DNA from: Tessaracoccus sp. MC1865
Lineage (GTDB): Bacteria > Actinomycetota > Actinomycetes > Propionibacteriales > Propionibacteriaceae
Direction of reading: 5' to 3'
Assembly (NCBI RefSeq): GCF_017815535.1
Contig: NZ_CP072596.1
Location: 1,736,001 to 1,800,000, forward strand
DNA: 64,000 nucleotides
Positions within the stretch are counted from its first letter, which is position 1; each line of letters opens with the position of its first letter. Below the pieces are notes generated by a model. It ran no database searches and had not been told where the DNA came from. It was given only the letters and a program-made list of their open reading frames with translations. The position numbers were made by a program, and so were the translations under genes. This document shows positions 26,921 through 35,052 of this stretch, piece by piece.

Positions 26921-28258
26921 ATGGACAACACCCGACGCTTCTTCCCCCGTTACGGCTCCTTCACCGAGGCGCTGCGCATCGGCGCGGTCCTCCGCAGGGA
27001 GACCGTCGGCGGCATCCTGCTCGTTGCGGGCGCCGCCCTTGCCATCATCTGGGCCAACTCGCCCGCCGCGGAGTACTACTTCGCGCTGCGTGACTTGGAG
27101 ATCGGCTACGAACCCTGGCACCTGCGCCTCAGCATCGGCGCGTGGGCCGCCGACGGGCTGCTGGCCATCTTCTTCTTCCTGGTAGGGCTCGAGTTGAAAC
27201 GCGAGTTCGTGGCCGGCGACCTGCGCAGCGTCCGTACGGCCATGGTGCCGATCGCGGCGGCTGCCGGTGGCGTGGTTGTGCCGGCACTCATCTACGCGGC
27301 GATCGTGCGTCCTTATCCGGGGCTCCACCTCGGTTGGGCCATCCCCACGGCAACGGACATCGCGTTCGCTGTGGCGGTGCTGGCGATCATCGGATCGCAC
27401 CTGCCCTCTGCCCTGCGCATCTTCCTCCTGACGCTCGCTGTGGTCGACGACCTCCTGGCCATCAGCATCATCGCGATCTTCTACACCGACAGCGTCCACT
27501 TCGTGCCGCTGCTGCTCGCGCTGCTCGCCATCGCCGTCTACGGGTTGGTCGCGCAGCGCTACCGGGGGTTCTTCGGGCTGCGACCAGCCGCTGCATGGTT
27601 CGTCCTGCTGCCCATCGGAGCCGTCGCCTGGGCGCTGATGCATGCCTCGGGCATCCACGCGACCATCGCGGGCGTACTGCTCGGCTTCACCACCCCGGTG
27701 CTGCACCGCAGCAGCGCGCCCCCCGAGGTGCAGTCGCGCGCCGGCTTGGCCGAGGAGTTCGAACACCGCTTCCGCCCCCTGTCCGCAGGCTTCGCGGTGC
27801 CCGTGTTCGCGTTCTTCTCGGCAGGGGTGGCGCTCGGCGGCTGGGACGGCGTCAGGGAGGCCGCCATGCACCCGCTGACGCTCGGTGTCGCGGCCGCCCT
27901 GGTGCTGGGCAAGCCCATCGGCATCGTGACGACGACCTGGCTCATCACGCGGGCCACGCGGACCAGCCTGGACCCGGCGCTCCGATGGACCGACCTGACC
28001 GGGGTGGGGTTGCTGGCCGGCATCGGTTTCACCGTGTCCCTGTTGGTCGCGGAGCTGAGTTTCGAGGCGGGCACCGTCGAACATGACACCGCCAAGGTGG
28101 CCATCCTCGGCGCCTCCGTCATCGCCGCGATTCTGGCCTCTATCCTTCTCAGCGTGCGCAACGGCCGGTACAAGAGGATCCAGGCCCGCGACCAGAGGGA
28201 CGCGGACCGCGACGGCGTGCCCGACGTCTACCAAACGGGACCTGAAGACATCACCTGA
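26921..28258 (+). CDS. nhaA: Na+/H+ antiporter NhaA
   Basis: Exchanges sodium (or lithium) for protons across the membrane for pH and salt balance. 445 residues with about 12 TM helices. Recognition motifs: [14 protein letters not shown] (TM2 region), the transport Asp in [13 protein letters not shown], and the paired Asp VVDDLLAI in TM5. The C-terminus adds a short hydrophilic tail [11 protein letters not shown] resembling a calcium loop, not part of the standard family. ATG chosen at 26921 (MDNTRRFF), after GACCGAGAG. An upstream ATG at 26885 lies inside the hairpin and is less likely. Its TGA overlaps the lnt ATG by one base. Confidence 0.95.
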   Translation: MDNTRRFFPRYGSFTEALRIGAVLRRETVGGILLVAGAALAIIWANSPAAEYYFALRDLEIGYEPWHLRLSIGAWAADGLLAIFFFLVGLELKREFVAGDLRSVRTAMVPIAAAAGGVVVPALIYAAIVRPYPGLHLGWAIPTATDIAFAVAVLAIIGSHLPSALRIFLLTLAVVDDLLAISIIAIFYTDSVHFVPLLLALLAIAVYGLVAQRYRGFFGLRPAAAWFVLLPIGAVAWALMHASGIHATIAGVLLGFTTPVLHRSSAPPEVQSRAGLAEEFEHRFRPLSAGFAVPVFAFFSAGVALGGWDGVREAAMHPLTLGVAAALVLGKPIGIVTTTWLITRATRTSLDPALRWTDLTGVGLLAGIGFTVSLLVAELSFEAGTVEHDTAKVAILGASVIAAILASILLSVRNGRYKRIQARDQRDADRDGVPDVYQTGPEDIT

Positions 28259-29805
28259 TGGCGCGGAGATTCCCAGGCCGGGCCGCCCTCGCCGCCGCCA
28301 TCGCGGGGGTGGCGGGCGTCGCCACCGGAGCAGGCTTCGAGCCGCTCGGGTGGTGGCCGCTGTCCATCCTGGGAGTGTTCGTGCTCGGTGTCACGGTGCG
28401 TCGGGCCCGCACCTTCCCGCAGGCCATCGTGGTGGGGTCCGCCTTCGGGCTCGGCCTCGCCGGGCCGACCCTCTCCTGGATGTCTGTCATCAGCGATGCG
28501 GCCGCCATCGGGCTGGTCCTCCTCATGACCTCCTGGTACAGCGTCCTCGGCGCCCTGCTCCACGTCGCCCACCGCACCCGGTGGTGGCCGCTGCTCGCCT
28601 CCGGGGCATGGCTCGCCGTCGAGTACGGTGCAGCGCATTTCCCGTTCGGCGGCTTCGGCTGGCTGCGACTGGGTTACGCGATGATCGACTCACCACTGGC
28701 GGATCTGCTCCCCGTCGTCGGCGTCGCGGGAACGAGCCTCGCTGCCGCGCTGCTCGCCAACCTCGTCGCCTGGCTTGTGGTCGGACGATCCTGGCGTCGC
28801 CTCATCCCCGTCGTGGTGGGAGCCGCGCTGATCACCACCGCGGCGGCCCTCGGCGGCGCGGTGCCCCCGGCCCCGGTCGATCGCATGGCCGAGGTCGGTT
28901 GGGTGCAGGGCGGCGCCCCTGGCGGCGGGGTGTACGGGCTGGGTCCGCTGCGGAGCACCACCAGCAACCATGTCGAGGCCACAGCCGACCTCGCCGCCGA
29001 GATCGCGGCCGGCAGCGAGAACCGGCCGGATTTCATCGTGTGGCCCGAGAACTCCACAGACCTCGATCCGGGCACCGACCCCGAGACCGGGAAGCTGGTC
29101 GAGACGGCGCTCGCCACCGTCGGGACGCCCATCCTCGTGGGCGCGATCCTCGATGGGCCGGGCCCTGATCAGCGGCGCACCGCGAGCCTCTGGACGACCC
29201 CCGACGGGGAGGTCGGCCCCATCTACGTCAAGCGGTCCATCGTCCCGTTCGGTGAATGGATCCCCTTCCGCGACGTGCTCCTCCCCCTCATCCCCGACCT
29301 CCGCTATGTGGGTAGACAGTCCGTGGCGGGGGCGGAACCAGGGTTGCTGGACGTCCGCCTCGCGGACGGCACGCCGGTGTCCGTGGGGGTGCTCGTGTGC
29401 TACGACGTCGCGTTCGACGACGTGGCCCACGACCTTGCCGGGGCAGATCTCCTCGTGGTTCAGAGCAGCAACGCCATGTACCAGGGCACGGCCCAGATCG
29501 AGCAGCAGTTCGCGATCACGCGGGCCCGGGCTGCTGAGTTGAGGCGCGAAGTGCTGGTGGTCACCACCAGTGGCGTCTCAGGGGTGATAGACCCCTACGG
29601 CCGGGCCACATCACGGGAGACCGGCCCGGGCGCCGCCTACGGGGTGGAGAGCCTCCCCGTGCGCAGGGGGACCACCCCGGCCTCGTGGCTGGCCGGTCCG
29701 CTCGACCTCGCGGTGACCTCATTGGCCGTCCTGTGGCTGCTCGGGGTGGCCATCGCGCCGAGGAGCAGGGCGTGGAGGAAGGTGTCCCCCGCCAGTTCCG
29801 GGTGA
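28258..29805 (+). CDS. lnt: Apolipoprotein N-acyltransferase
   Basis: Adds the third acyl chain to lipoproteins at the outer face of the membrane. 515 residues: six or so N-terminal TM helices (about 10-200), then an extracytoplasmic nitrilase-fold domain (about 215-475), then a final TM helix ([16 protein letters not shown]). The catalytic triad is visible: Glu in WPENSTD, Lys in YVKRSIVPFGEW, Cys in LVCYDVAF. Window lipoproteins (lpqB, the cupredoxin-like protein) are potential substrates. The 3' end overlaps the convergent pdxT by 169 bases, which is unusual. Confidence 0.94.
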   Translation: MARRFPGRAALAAAIAGVAGVATGAGFEPLGWWPLSILGVFVLGVTVRRARTFPQAIVVGSAFGLGLAGPTLSWMSVISDAAAIGLVLLMTSWYSVLGALLHVAHRTRWWPLLASGAWLAVEYGAAHFPFGGFGWLRLGYAMIDSPLADLLPVVGVAGTSLAAALLANLVAWLVVGRSWRRLIPVVVGAALITTAAALGGAVPPAPVDRMAEVGWVQGGAPGGGVYGLGPLRSTTSNHVEATADLAAEIAAGSENRPDFIVWPENSTDLDPGTDPETGKLVETALATVGTPILVGAILDGPGPDQRRTASLWTTPDGEVGPIYVKRSIVPFGEWIPFRDVLLPLIPDLRYVGRQSVAGAEPGLLDVRLADGTPVSVGVLVCYDVAFDDVAHDLAGADLLVVQSSNAMYQGTAQIEQQFAITRARAAELRREVLVVTTSGVSGVIDPYGRATSRETGPGAAYGVESLPVRRGTTPASWLAGPLDLAVTSLAVLWLLGVAIAPRSRAWRKVSPASSG

Positions 29806-30317
29806 TAGGTCGCGCCGATGATGGTGCCTTGACGCACCGCGACCGGCTCGCCGTCCCTGGCGGCGACCACCTCCACGTCGGGCCCGGTCTCCTCGATGCG
29901 CGGCGCGCGGATGAACACCCCGCGCGCCGTGGCACCGCCCCGGAGATCCAGGTCAGCCACGCCTGAGGCAATTTGGGCACCGTAGCCGTTGCGGCGGACC
30001 GTCACGTCCAGGCCACCCACCGTCGGCAACCCTGCCAGGGCTTCGGGATCTGCCACCCGGTCCGCCAGGAGGATCAGCCCGGCGCACGTTCCGAGGACGG
30101 GCAGGCCTTCGTCGACGCGTCGCCTGATGGCGCTGAACAGCCCTGAGGGGCGGGCCAGCCGCGCCATGGCTGTCGACTCTCCCCCGGGCAGGACCAGCGC
30201 CCCGACGGTGTCCAGATCCGACGGCGTGCGCACGCGCACGGCGGAGGCCCCGAGCCGTTCGATCAGCTCGACGTGCTCCCGCACTGCGCCCTGAAAGGCG
30301 ACGACGCCGACGATCAC
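29637..30317 (-). CDS. pdxT: Pyridoxal 5'-phosphate synthase glutaminase subunit PdxT, C-terminally extended
   Basis: Releases ammonia from glutamine for PdxS. 226 residues, about 30 longer than usual. Motifs: [18 protein letters not shown], nucleophile Cys in [10 protein letters not shown], and the His-Glu pair in [13 protein letters not shown]. After the normal end near residue 190 there is an Arg/Thr/Ser-rich extension that lies wholly inside the 3' end of lnt on the other strand and may not be functional. Its ATG overlaps the pdxS stop by four bases, so both subunits are made together. Confidence 0.95.
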   Translation of the reverse strand: MIVGVVAFQGAVREHVELIERLGASAVRVRTPSDLDTVGALVLPGGESTAMARLARPSGLFSAIRRRVDEGLPVLGTCAGLILLADRVADPEALAGLPTVGGLDVTVRRNGYGAQIASGVADLDLRGGATARGVFIRAPRIEETGPDVEVVAARDGEPVAVRQGTIIGATYHPELAGDTFLHALLLGAMATPSSHRTANEVTARSSGPASHEAGVVPLRTGRLSTP

Positions 30318-31210
30318 CAGCCGCGCTCCGCGAGGCGGTGCGGCGCGGCGAGGTCGGAGACGTTGATGCCGACCATGGCCTCACCCAGCCCCCGGGAGGC
30401 TTCCGCGATGGCCGCGGGATCGTCGAAGTTCGCCGTGGCGGCGACGATGGCCTGGGCCCGCTTCTCCGGGTTGCCGGACTTGAAGATGCCGGAGCCGACG
30501 AACACGCCGTCGGCGCCCAGCTGCATCATCATGGCGGCGTCCGCCGGAGTGGCCACGCCACCGGCGACGAACAGCACGACGGGCAGCTGGCCGGCGCGCC
30601 CGACGCTTCGGACCAGCTCGAACGGTGCGGCCAGTTCCTTGGCGGCGACGAACAGCTCGTCCTCGGACTTGGCACCGAGCTCCCGGATCTGGCCCTTGAT
30701 GGTGCGCAGGTGCTTCATGGCCTCCGAGACGTCGCCGGTGCCGGCCTCGCCCTTGCTACGGATCATCGAGGCGCCCTCGGTGATCCGACGCAGCGCCTCC
30801 CCCAGGTTGGTGGCGCCGCAGACGAACGGCACGGCGAAGCGCGACTTGTCGATGTGGTGCACGTAGTCGGCCGGCGAGAGCACCTCTGACTCGTCGATGT
30901 AGTCGACGCCGAGACTCTGCAGCACCTGGGCCTCCACGAAGTGTCCGATGCGGGCCTTGGCCATCACGGGGATGGACACGGCGTCGATGATGGCGGAGAT
31001 CAGGTCCGGGTCGCTCATGCGGGCCACGCCGCCCTGCGCGCGGATGTCGGCGGGTACGCGCTCCAGCGCCATGACGGCAACTGCGCCGGCGTCTTCGGCG
31101 ATGCGGGCCTGCTCCGGGGTGACGACATCCATGATGACGCCGCCCTTCAGCATTTCGGCGAGGCCCGTGTTGACGACGGCGCGGTCTTCGGTGGTGAGGT
31201 TTCCAGTCAT
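30314..31210 (-). CDS. pdxS: Pyridoxal 5'-phosphate synthase subunit PdxS
   Basis: Makes vitamin B6 cofactor from ribose 5-phosphate, glyceraldehyde 3-phosphate and ammonia. 298 residues, standard length. Nearly invariant blocks: [53 protein letters not shown] with the substrate-binding Lys, and [31 protein letters not shown]. The ATG at 31210 begins [10 protein letters not shown]. Divergent from the gene at 31340, with 129 bases between that must hold both promoters. No PdxR/MocR regulator is adjacent. Confidence 0.97.
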   Translation of the reverse strand: MTGNLTTEDRAVVNTGLAEMLKGGVIMDVVTPEQARIAEDAGAVAVMALERVPADIRAQGGVARMSDPDLISAIIDAVSIPVMAKARIGHFVEAQVLQSLGVDYIDESEVLSPADYVHHIDKSRFAVPFVCGATNLGEALRRITEGASMIRSKGEAGTGDVSEAMKHLRTIKGQIRELGAKSEDELFVAAKELAAPFELVRSVGRAGQLPVVLFVAGGVATPADAAMMMQLGADGVFVGSGIFKSGNPEKRAQAIVAATANFDDPAAIAEASRGLGEAMVGINVSDLAAPHRLAERGW

Positions 31211-31339
31211 GGAGGCAATCGTCGCGCTCCGGAGCTGGACCAGTCCAGATCCAGTTCTCACCAGTTGGAGTGGGCCAGTTGTAGGGCGGACGCGGTCAAC
31301 GAAGTACATTGGAGCCCGCGCTGGACTTGAGGAGGTGGC

Positions 31340-32323
31340 ATGGCCAACCCGTATGGACGTCGTGGCCTTCCTCCCGAAGAGGCGGTCCCCGCACCACAAC
31401 AGCAACCGTCGCCGCCCCCACGGCCGTCCCCCAGGCCGGGCAGCCCCCGCCGCGGGATCGCGCCCCCGGATGACGGCCACGACGGCGACACGCGACGGGC
31501 GTGGTTCACCGTCGCCGTCCTCCCGCTGGTGATCGCCGCGGTCGTCGGCGTGTTGTGGCTCGTCTTCGGCGAGCGTGGCGACGGCGGCACCACCGCTGTG
31601 CCCGCCCCGGTCACGCAGAACTCCGAGCAGCGCACACCCAGCGCCACGCAGTCCGAGGAACCTTCGGTGGCGCCGAACGAAGCACCGCAGACGCCCGCTG
31701 AGGGCGATCCCAGCCCCACACCGGCCGCTGCCACTACCACCGTCGCCCCCACGCCTGCGGAGAGCCCGCAGCTCCCCACGGGACCGGAGGAGGAGCCCAG
31801 CCCGGTATCGTCGACCCCAGGGGGCGTCCGGCTCGAACTCAACGGCACCGTCCTCGACATGCCCCCCGGTTGGCAGCTCTACGCGGACGAAGTGGTGCAG
31901 GACGAGCGGCGGCTCGTCCGCATCCGTGAACTGGCCACCGACGTGCGGATCCAGGCGGTCAGCCTCACCAATGTCACGGGAGCGCTTGACGAGGCCTGTC
32001 TGGAACTCGTCAGCGACCACCGCCAGCTGTTCACCGGCGTCGCCGAGGGCCTACCGGTCACCGTCCCCCTGACCGGCGAGGGCCAGGGCGTCTCCTGCAA
32101 CTTCACCGGCACCCGCGCCAGCGACGAGGTGCCGAACCGGGTGGAGTTCACCATGCTGCAGCTCGACGGCACCACGCTCGTGTTCCGCGACACCATCCCC
32201 ACCACCGTCCCGGAGGAGTCCCCCGCGCTCGCCCAGCTGGTCACCATGGAGTGTGCGGCCGCTGAGAGCTTCGGGATCTCGGTGAATCAGTGCGCGCTCA
32301 CTCCTGGCCAGGCCGACGGCTGA
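31340..32323 (+). CDS. Membrane-anchored protein with a proline-rich cytoplasmic tail, unknown function
   Basis: 327 residues. Residues 1-52 are rich in Pro, Gln and Arg ([19 protein letters not shown]). TM helix about 54-76 ([21 protein letters not shown]). A Thr/Pro/Ser/Glu-rich extracellular spacer about 80-160 follows, then a folded domain about 160-320 ([38 protein letters not shown]) with four cysteines. The type II anchored topology suggests a surface protein; no family recognised. Strong ribosome site GAGGAGG before the ATG. Its last 26 bases overlap the convergent phosphofructokinase gene. Confidence 0.7.
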   Translation: MANPYGRRGLPPEEAVPAPQQQPSPPPRPSPRPGSPRRGIAPPDDGHDGDTRRAWFTVAVLPLVIAAVVGVLWLVFGERGDGGTTAVPAPVTQNSEQRTPSATQSEEPSVAPNEAPQTPAEGDPSPTPAAATTTVAPTPAESPQLPTGPEEEPSPVSSTPGGVRLELNGTVLDMPPGWQLYADEVVQDERRLVRIRELATDVRIQAVSLTNVTGALDEACLELVSDHRQLFTGVAEGLPVTVPLTGEGQGVSCNFTGTRASDEVPNRVEFTMLQLDGTTLVFRDTIPTTVPEESPALAQLVTMECAAAESFGISVNQCALTPGQADG

Positions 32324-34508
32324 GTTGGTCGAAGACCGGCCGCAACGCCATCCACCACTGCTCCCGCGGGCGCTGGGCGTCCCAGTCCATCCCGTCCGTC
32401 ACGGTGCGCAGCGGTGCCAACAGCCCCGGGGCCGAGCTCGACGCAGCGACATAATTCGCCTGGCCGGCCCTGAGTTGCTCGTCGACGTTGGACACCGCGG
32501 TATCGGCCAGCCGCGTGGCGTTGATCCTGTCGAAGGGCGTCGGGCTACCGCCCTGCTGCACGTGCCCGATGACCGCCTGCCGCACGGAATAAAGCCCCTT
32601 GCCCTCGGCCTCGAAGAGCCGAGCCACGACATCTGAGGTGTAGTGCTCGCTGGTTTCCTCGCCCATCACGGCGAGGTAGAACGAGCGTCCGGACTCGAAC
32701 GCGTCGACGAGGGCCTCCACGTCGGTGGCCAACTGCTCCAACGTCAGGCCCGTTTCGGGCAGGTATGCCTTCTCAGCGCCCCCGGCGATGCCGCCCACGA
32801 GGGGCAGGAAGCCGCAACCCCGGCCCATCGTCTCGACGACGAACGCGCGCTTGCTGGCAGAGGCCGACATGCGCACCATGTCGATGGAGTCGACCACGGT
32901 GTTGAGCGCGGTATCGGCGCCCACCGCCATGGGCCAGGAGGGCAGGTTGTTGTCGATGCTGGCCGGCAACAGCGCAATCGGGATGTTGAACGCCGGATAG
33001 CGCTTGCGTTCGCGTTCCATCATGTCGACGGTGGCGTAGGCGTGGAAACCGCCCATGACCAGCAGGGCGTCGACGCGGAACTCCTCCAGGGAACGGGCCA
33101 TGGCGTACAGGTCCGTCTCGGTGGGCACGTAGCGGCGCGTTCCGAAGGCCGCGCCCCCCGTGTTGGCCATCCCCTCCACGTCGTGCCAGTAGACCTCGTG
33201 CAGGTCTCCGGACACCAAGCCGGGGACGCCGCCTTGGACGGCGAGCATGTGGTAGCCACGGTCCAGCCCGGAGCGCACCGCCACCCTCGCCAACTGGTTC
33301 ATGCCTGGCGCGAGCGCGCCGGCGTGCATGATGGCGATGCGCTTGGCGTCGGGCGCCATCTCGACGGTGGGCCGGGCCTCTGTCAGCACCCGGTAGATCT
33401 CGATCATCGTGGTGAACCCGACGCCGCGGGAACGTACCGCTGCGTCGTACTCCCCGGCCTCGATGAACTCCCCGATCCGGTGGGTGTCTTCCACCGCCTT
33501 GAGCAGCGGTACGGCGATCACCTTGTCACGGTGCACACCCACGAGCACCGGCTCGGTGTCCTCGTCGGCCTGCAGTACCTGGCGGACCGCCTCGACGCCG
33601 CACGCGGTGGCCATCCAGCGGTCATATGCGGACGGCGTGCCGCCGCGCTGGACGTGGCCCAGGATGGTGATCCGGGCCTCCTCGCCGGTGCGCTCGCGCA
33701 GTACCTGCTGGACGCGTTCCGCGGTGATCCGTACACCGTCGCGGTCTGCGGCGCCCTCTGCGACGACGATGATCGAGTCGCGCCGGCCGGCTTCGCGGCC
33801 CCGGGCGAGCACCTCCGTCATCCGGTCCTCCCACCCGGCACGCGGCGGGGATTCGGGGAGGAACGTGTAATCGGCGCCGCCCGCGATGGCGGTCATGAGC
33901 GCCAGATAGCCGCAGTGCCTGCCCATCACCTCCACGACGAAGGTGCGACGGTGGGACTCAGCGGTGGAGCTGATGGCGTCGATCGCCTCGGTGATGCGGT
34001 GCATCGCCGAGTCCGTGCCGATCGTCATGTCGGTGCCCACCATGTCGTTGTCGATCGAGCCGACGAGACCGGCGATCCGCAACCGTGGGTGGGACATCGC
34101 CTGTTCGGCGCTGATGCGCCCGGCGGCCCGCAACTCCTCGACGTATTCGGGCCAGGCCAGGCACAGCGCCCGGCTGCCGGTCAGCGACCCGTCGCCGCCG
34201 ATGACGATGAGCCTGTCGATGCCGCGCCCGATCAGGTTCTCGACGGCCTTCAACTGGCCCTCGCGGGTCTTGAACTCCATCGAGCGGGCGGTGCCGATGA
34301 CGGTGCCGCCCTTCGGGAGGATGCCGGAGACGTCGCTCCAACCCATCTGGGTGATGTGAGCGCCACCTGCGATGGCGCCCTGCCAGCCCTCCTTGATGGC
34401 GAAAACTTCAGCGTCTTCGTGGATGCCCGCCCGCACAATGGCGCGGACTGCTGCATTCATTCCCTGCGCATCGCCGCCAGATGTCATGACGCCGATGCGG
34501 GCCGTCAT
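32298..34508 (-). CDS. Tandem-duplicated, eukaryotic-type 6-phosphofructokinase
   Basis: Phosphorylates fructose 6-phosphate in glycolysis. 736 residues, twice the bacterial length, with two PFK halves as in animals and fungi. N-half: SGGDAQGMNAAVRA, IGGDGS (103-108), catalytic SIDNDMVGTD (151-160), VMGRHCGYLAL (195-204), GHVQRGGTPS. C-half from about residue 395: AIMHAGALAPGMN, VMGGFHAY instead of GGDGS, LPASIDNN lacking the GTD, VETMGRGCGFLPL, GHVQQGGSP. The N-half keeps catalytic residues and the C-half looks regulatory. GLVGSIDND...GTDMTIGTDSA and EVMGRHCGYLAL match animal enzymes far more closely than E. coli PfkA. The ATG at 34508 overlaps the DUF3052 stop by four bases. Confidence 0.93.
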   Translation of the reverse strand: MTARIGVMTSGGDAQGMNAAVRAIVRAGIHEDAEVFAIKEGWQGAIAGGAHITQMGWSDVSGILPKGGTVIGTARSMEFKTREGQLKAVENLIGRGIDRLIVIGGDGSLTGSRALCLAWPEYVEELRAAGRISAEQAMSHPRLRIAGLVGSIDNDMVGTDMTIGTDSAMHRITEAIDAISSTAESHRRTFVVEVMGRHCGYLALMTAIAGGADYTFLPESPPRAGWEDRMTEVLARGREAGRRDSIIVVAEGAADRDGVRITAERVQQVLRERTGEEARITILGHVQRGGTPSAYDRWMATACGVEAVRQVLQADEDTEPVLVGVHRDKVIAVPLLKAVEDTHRIGEFIEAGEYDAAVRSRGVGFTTMIEIYRVLTEARPTVEMAPDAKRIAIMHAGALAPGMNQLARVAVRSGLDRGYHMLAVQGGVPGLVSGDLHEVYWHDVEGMANTGGAAFGTRRYVPTETDLYAMARSLEEFRVDALLVMGGFHAYATVDMMERERKRYPAFNIPIALLPASIDNNLPSWPMAVGADTALNTVVDSIDMVRMSASASKRAFVVETMGRGCGFLPLVGGIAGGAEKAYLPETGLTLEQLATDVEALVDAFESGRSFYLAVMGEETSEHYTSDVVARLFEAEGKGLYSVRQAVIGHVQQGGSPTPFDRINATRLADTAVSNVDEQLRAGQANYVAASSSAPGLLAPLRTVTDGMDWDAQRPREQWWMALRPVFDQLSRRPGQE

Positions 34509-34939
34509 CGACGTCCGCCCTTGGGGCGCACGACCTTGGTGGCCTGCCAATCAGAGGCGACGTTCGCCGTACGGGTGAGGGAGAGCCCGGCGATGGTGAC
34601 TCCTTCGGCCACGGAGGCCGCGTCGATGAAGCCGGAGCGTCCGACCTTGGGGGTGAGCAACCAGATGTAGCCCTCGTCGCCGAGGTCCGTCATGGCGTCG
34701 ACGAGGCCGTCAGCCACGTCTCCGTCCTCGTCCCGCCACCACAGAATGGCGACGTCCACTGCCTCCAAGGGGTCTTCGACCATCTCCGCATCAATGCTGT
34801 CCATGATGTCGTCACGCAGGTCGGCGTCGACGTCCTCGTCCCAGCCGAGTTCCTGAACGACCATCCCGGGTTCGAGCCCGAGTAGGTCTGCTCCAGCCAT
34901 CCCTTCGTGCGTGGGGTCCTTGTCTTGTGCGATATCCAC
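34505..34939 (-). CDS. DUF3052 family protein
   Basis: 144-residue acidic cytoplasmic protein starting at GTG (MDIAQDKDPTHEG). Signatures: GLEPGMVVQELGWDEDVD, VDVAILWWRDEDGDVADGLVDAMTDL, YIWLLTPKVGRSGFIDAASVAEG, TANVASDWQATKVV, all typical of DUF3052, which regularly sits beside aceE in actinobacteria, as here. Function unknown. Its stop overlaps the phosphofructokinase start, linking the two in expression and, by inference, with central carbon metabolism. An aceE terminator lies upstream, so it probably has its own promoter. Confidence 0.9.
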   Translation of the reverse strand: MDIAQDKDPTHEGMAGADLLGLEPGMVVQELGWDEDVDADLRDDIMDSIDAEMVEDPLEAVDVAILWWRDEDGDVADGLVDAMTDLGDEGYIWLLTPKVGRSGFIDAASVAEGVTIAGLSLTRTANVASDWQATKVVRPKGGRR

Positions 34940-34996
34940 GCCCCAAGCCTGCCAGATGCGGCGCGGGATTTCACTCGGGGCTCAGTTGCGATGCAA

Positions 34997-35029
34997 AGGC
35001 GGGACCGGTCTCATCGACCGGCCCCGCCT
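34997..35029 (-). terminator. Terminator of aceE
   Basis: 14-base arms (34997-35010 and 35016-35029) with one mismatch and a five-base loop, followed on the minus strand by a short T-run. Starts 24 bases after the aceE stop. Confidence 0.8.
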
Positions 35030-35052
35030 GTTCCGCGGTTGTTCAGGCAGTC

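Noticed and set aside
30314-32020. 568-residue fusion of an upstream Pro/Gly-rich region to PdxS
   Set aside because: The upstream part is antisense to the gene at 31340; PdxS is complete from the ATG at 31210.
32643-34670. 675-residue open frame antisense to the phosphofructokinase
   Set aside because: Low-complexity His/Val/Asp/Gly composition without motifs; a shadow of the real gene.
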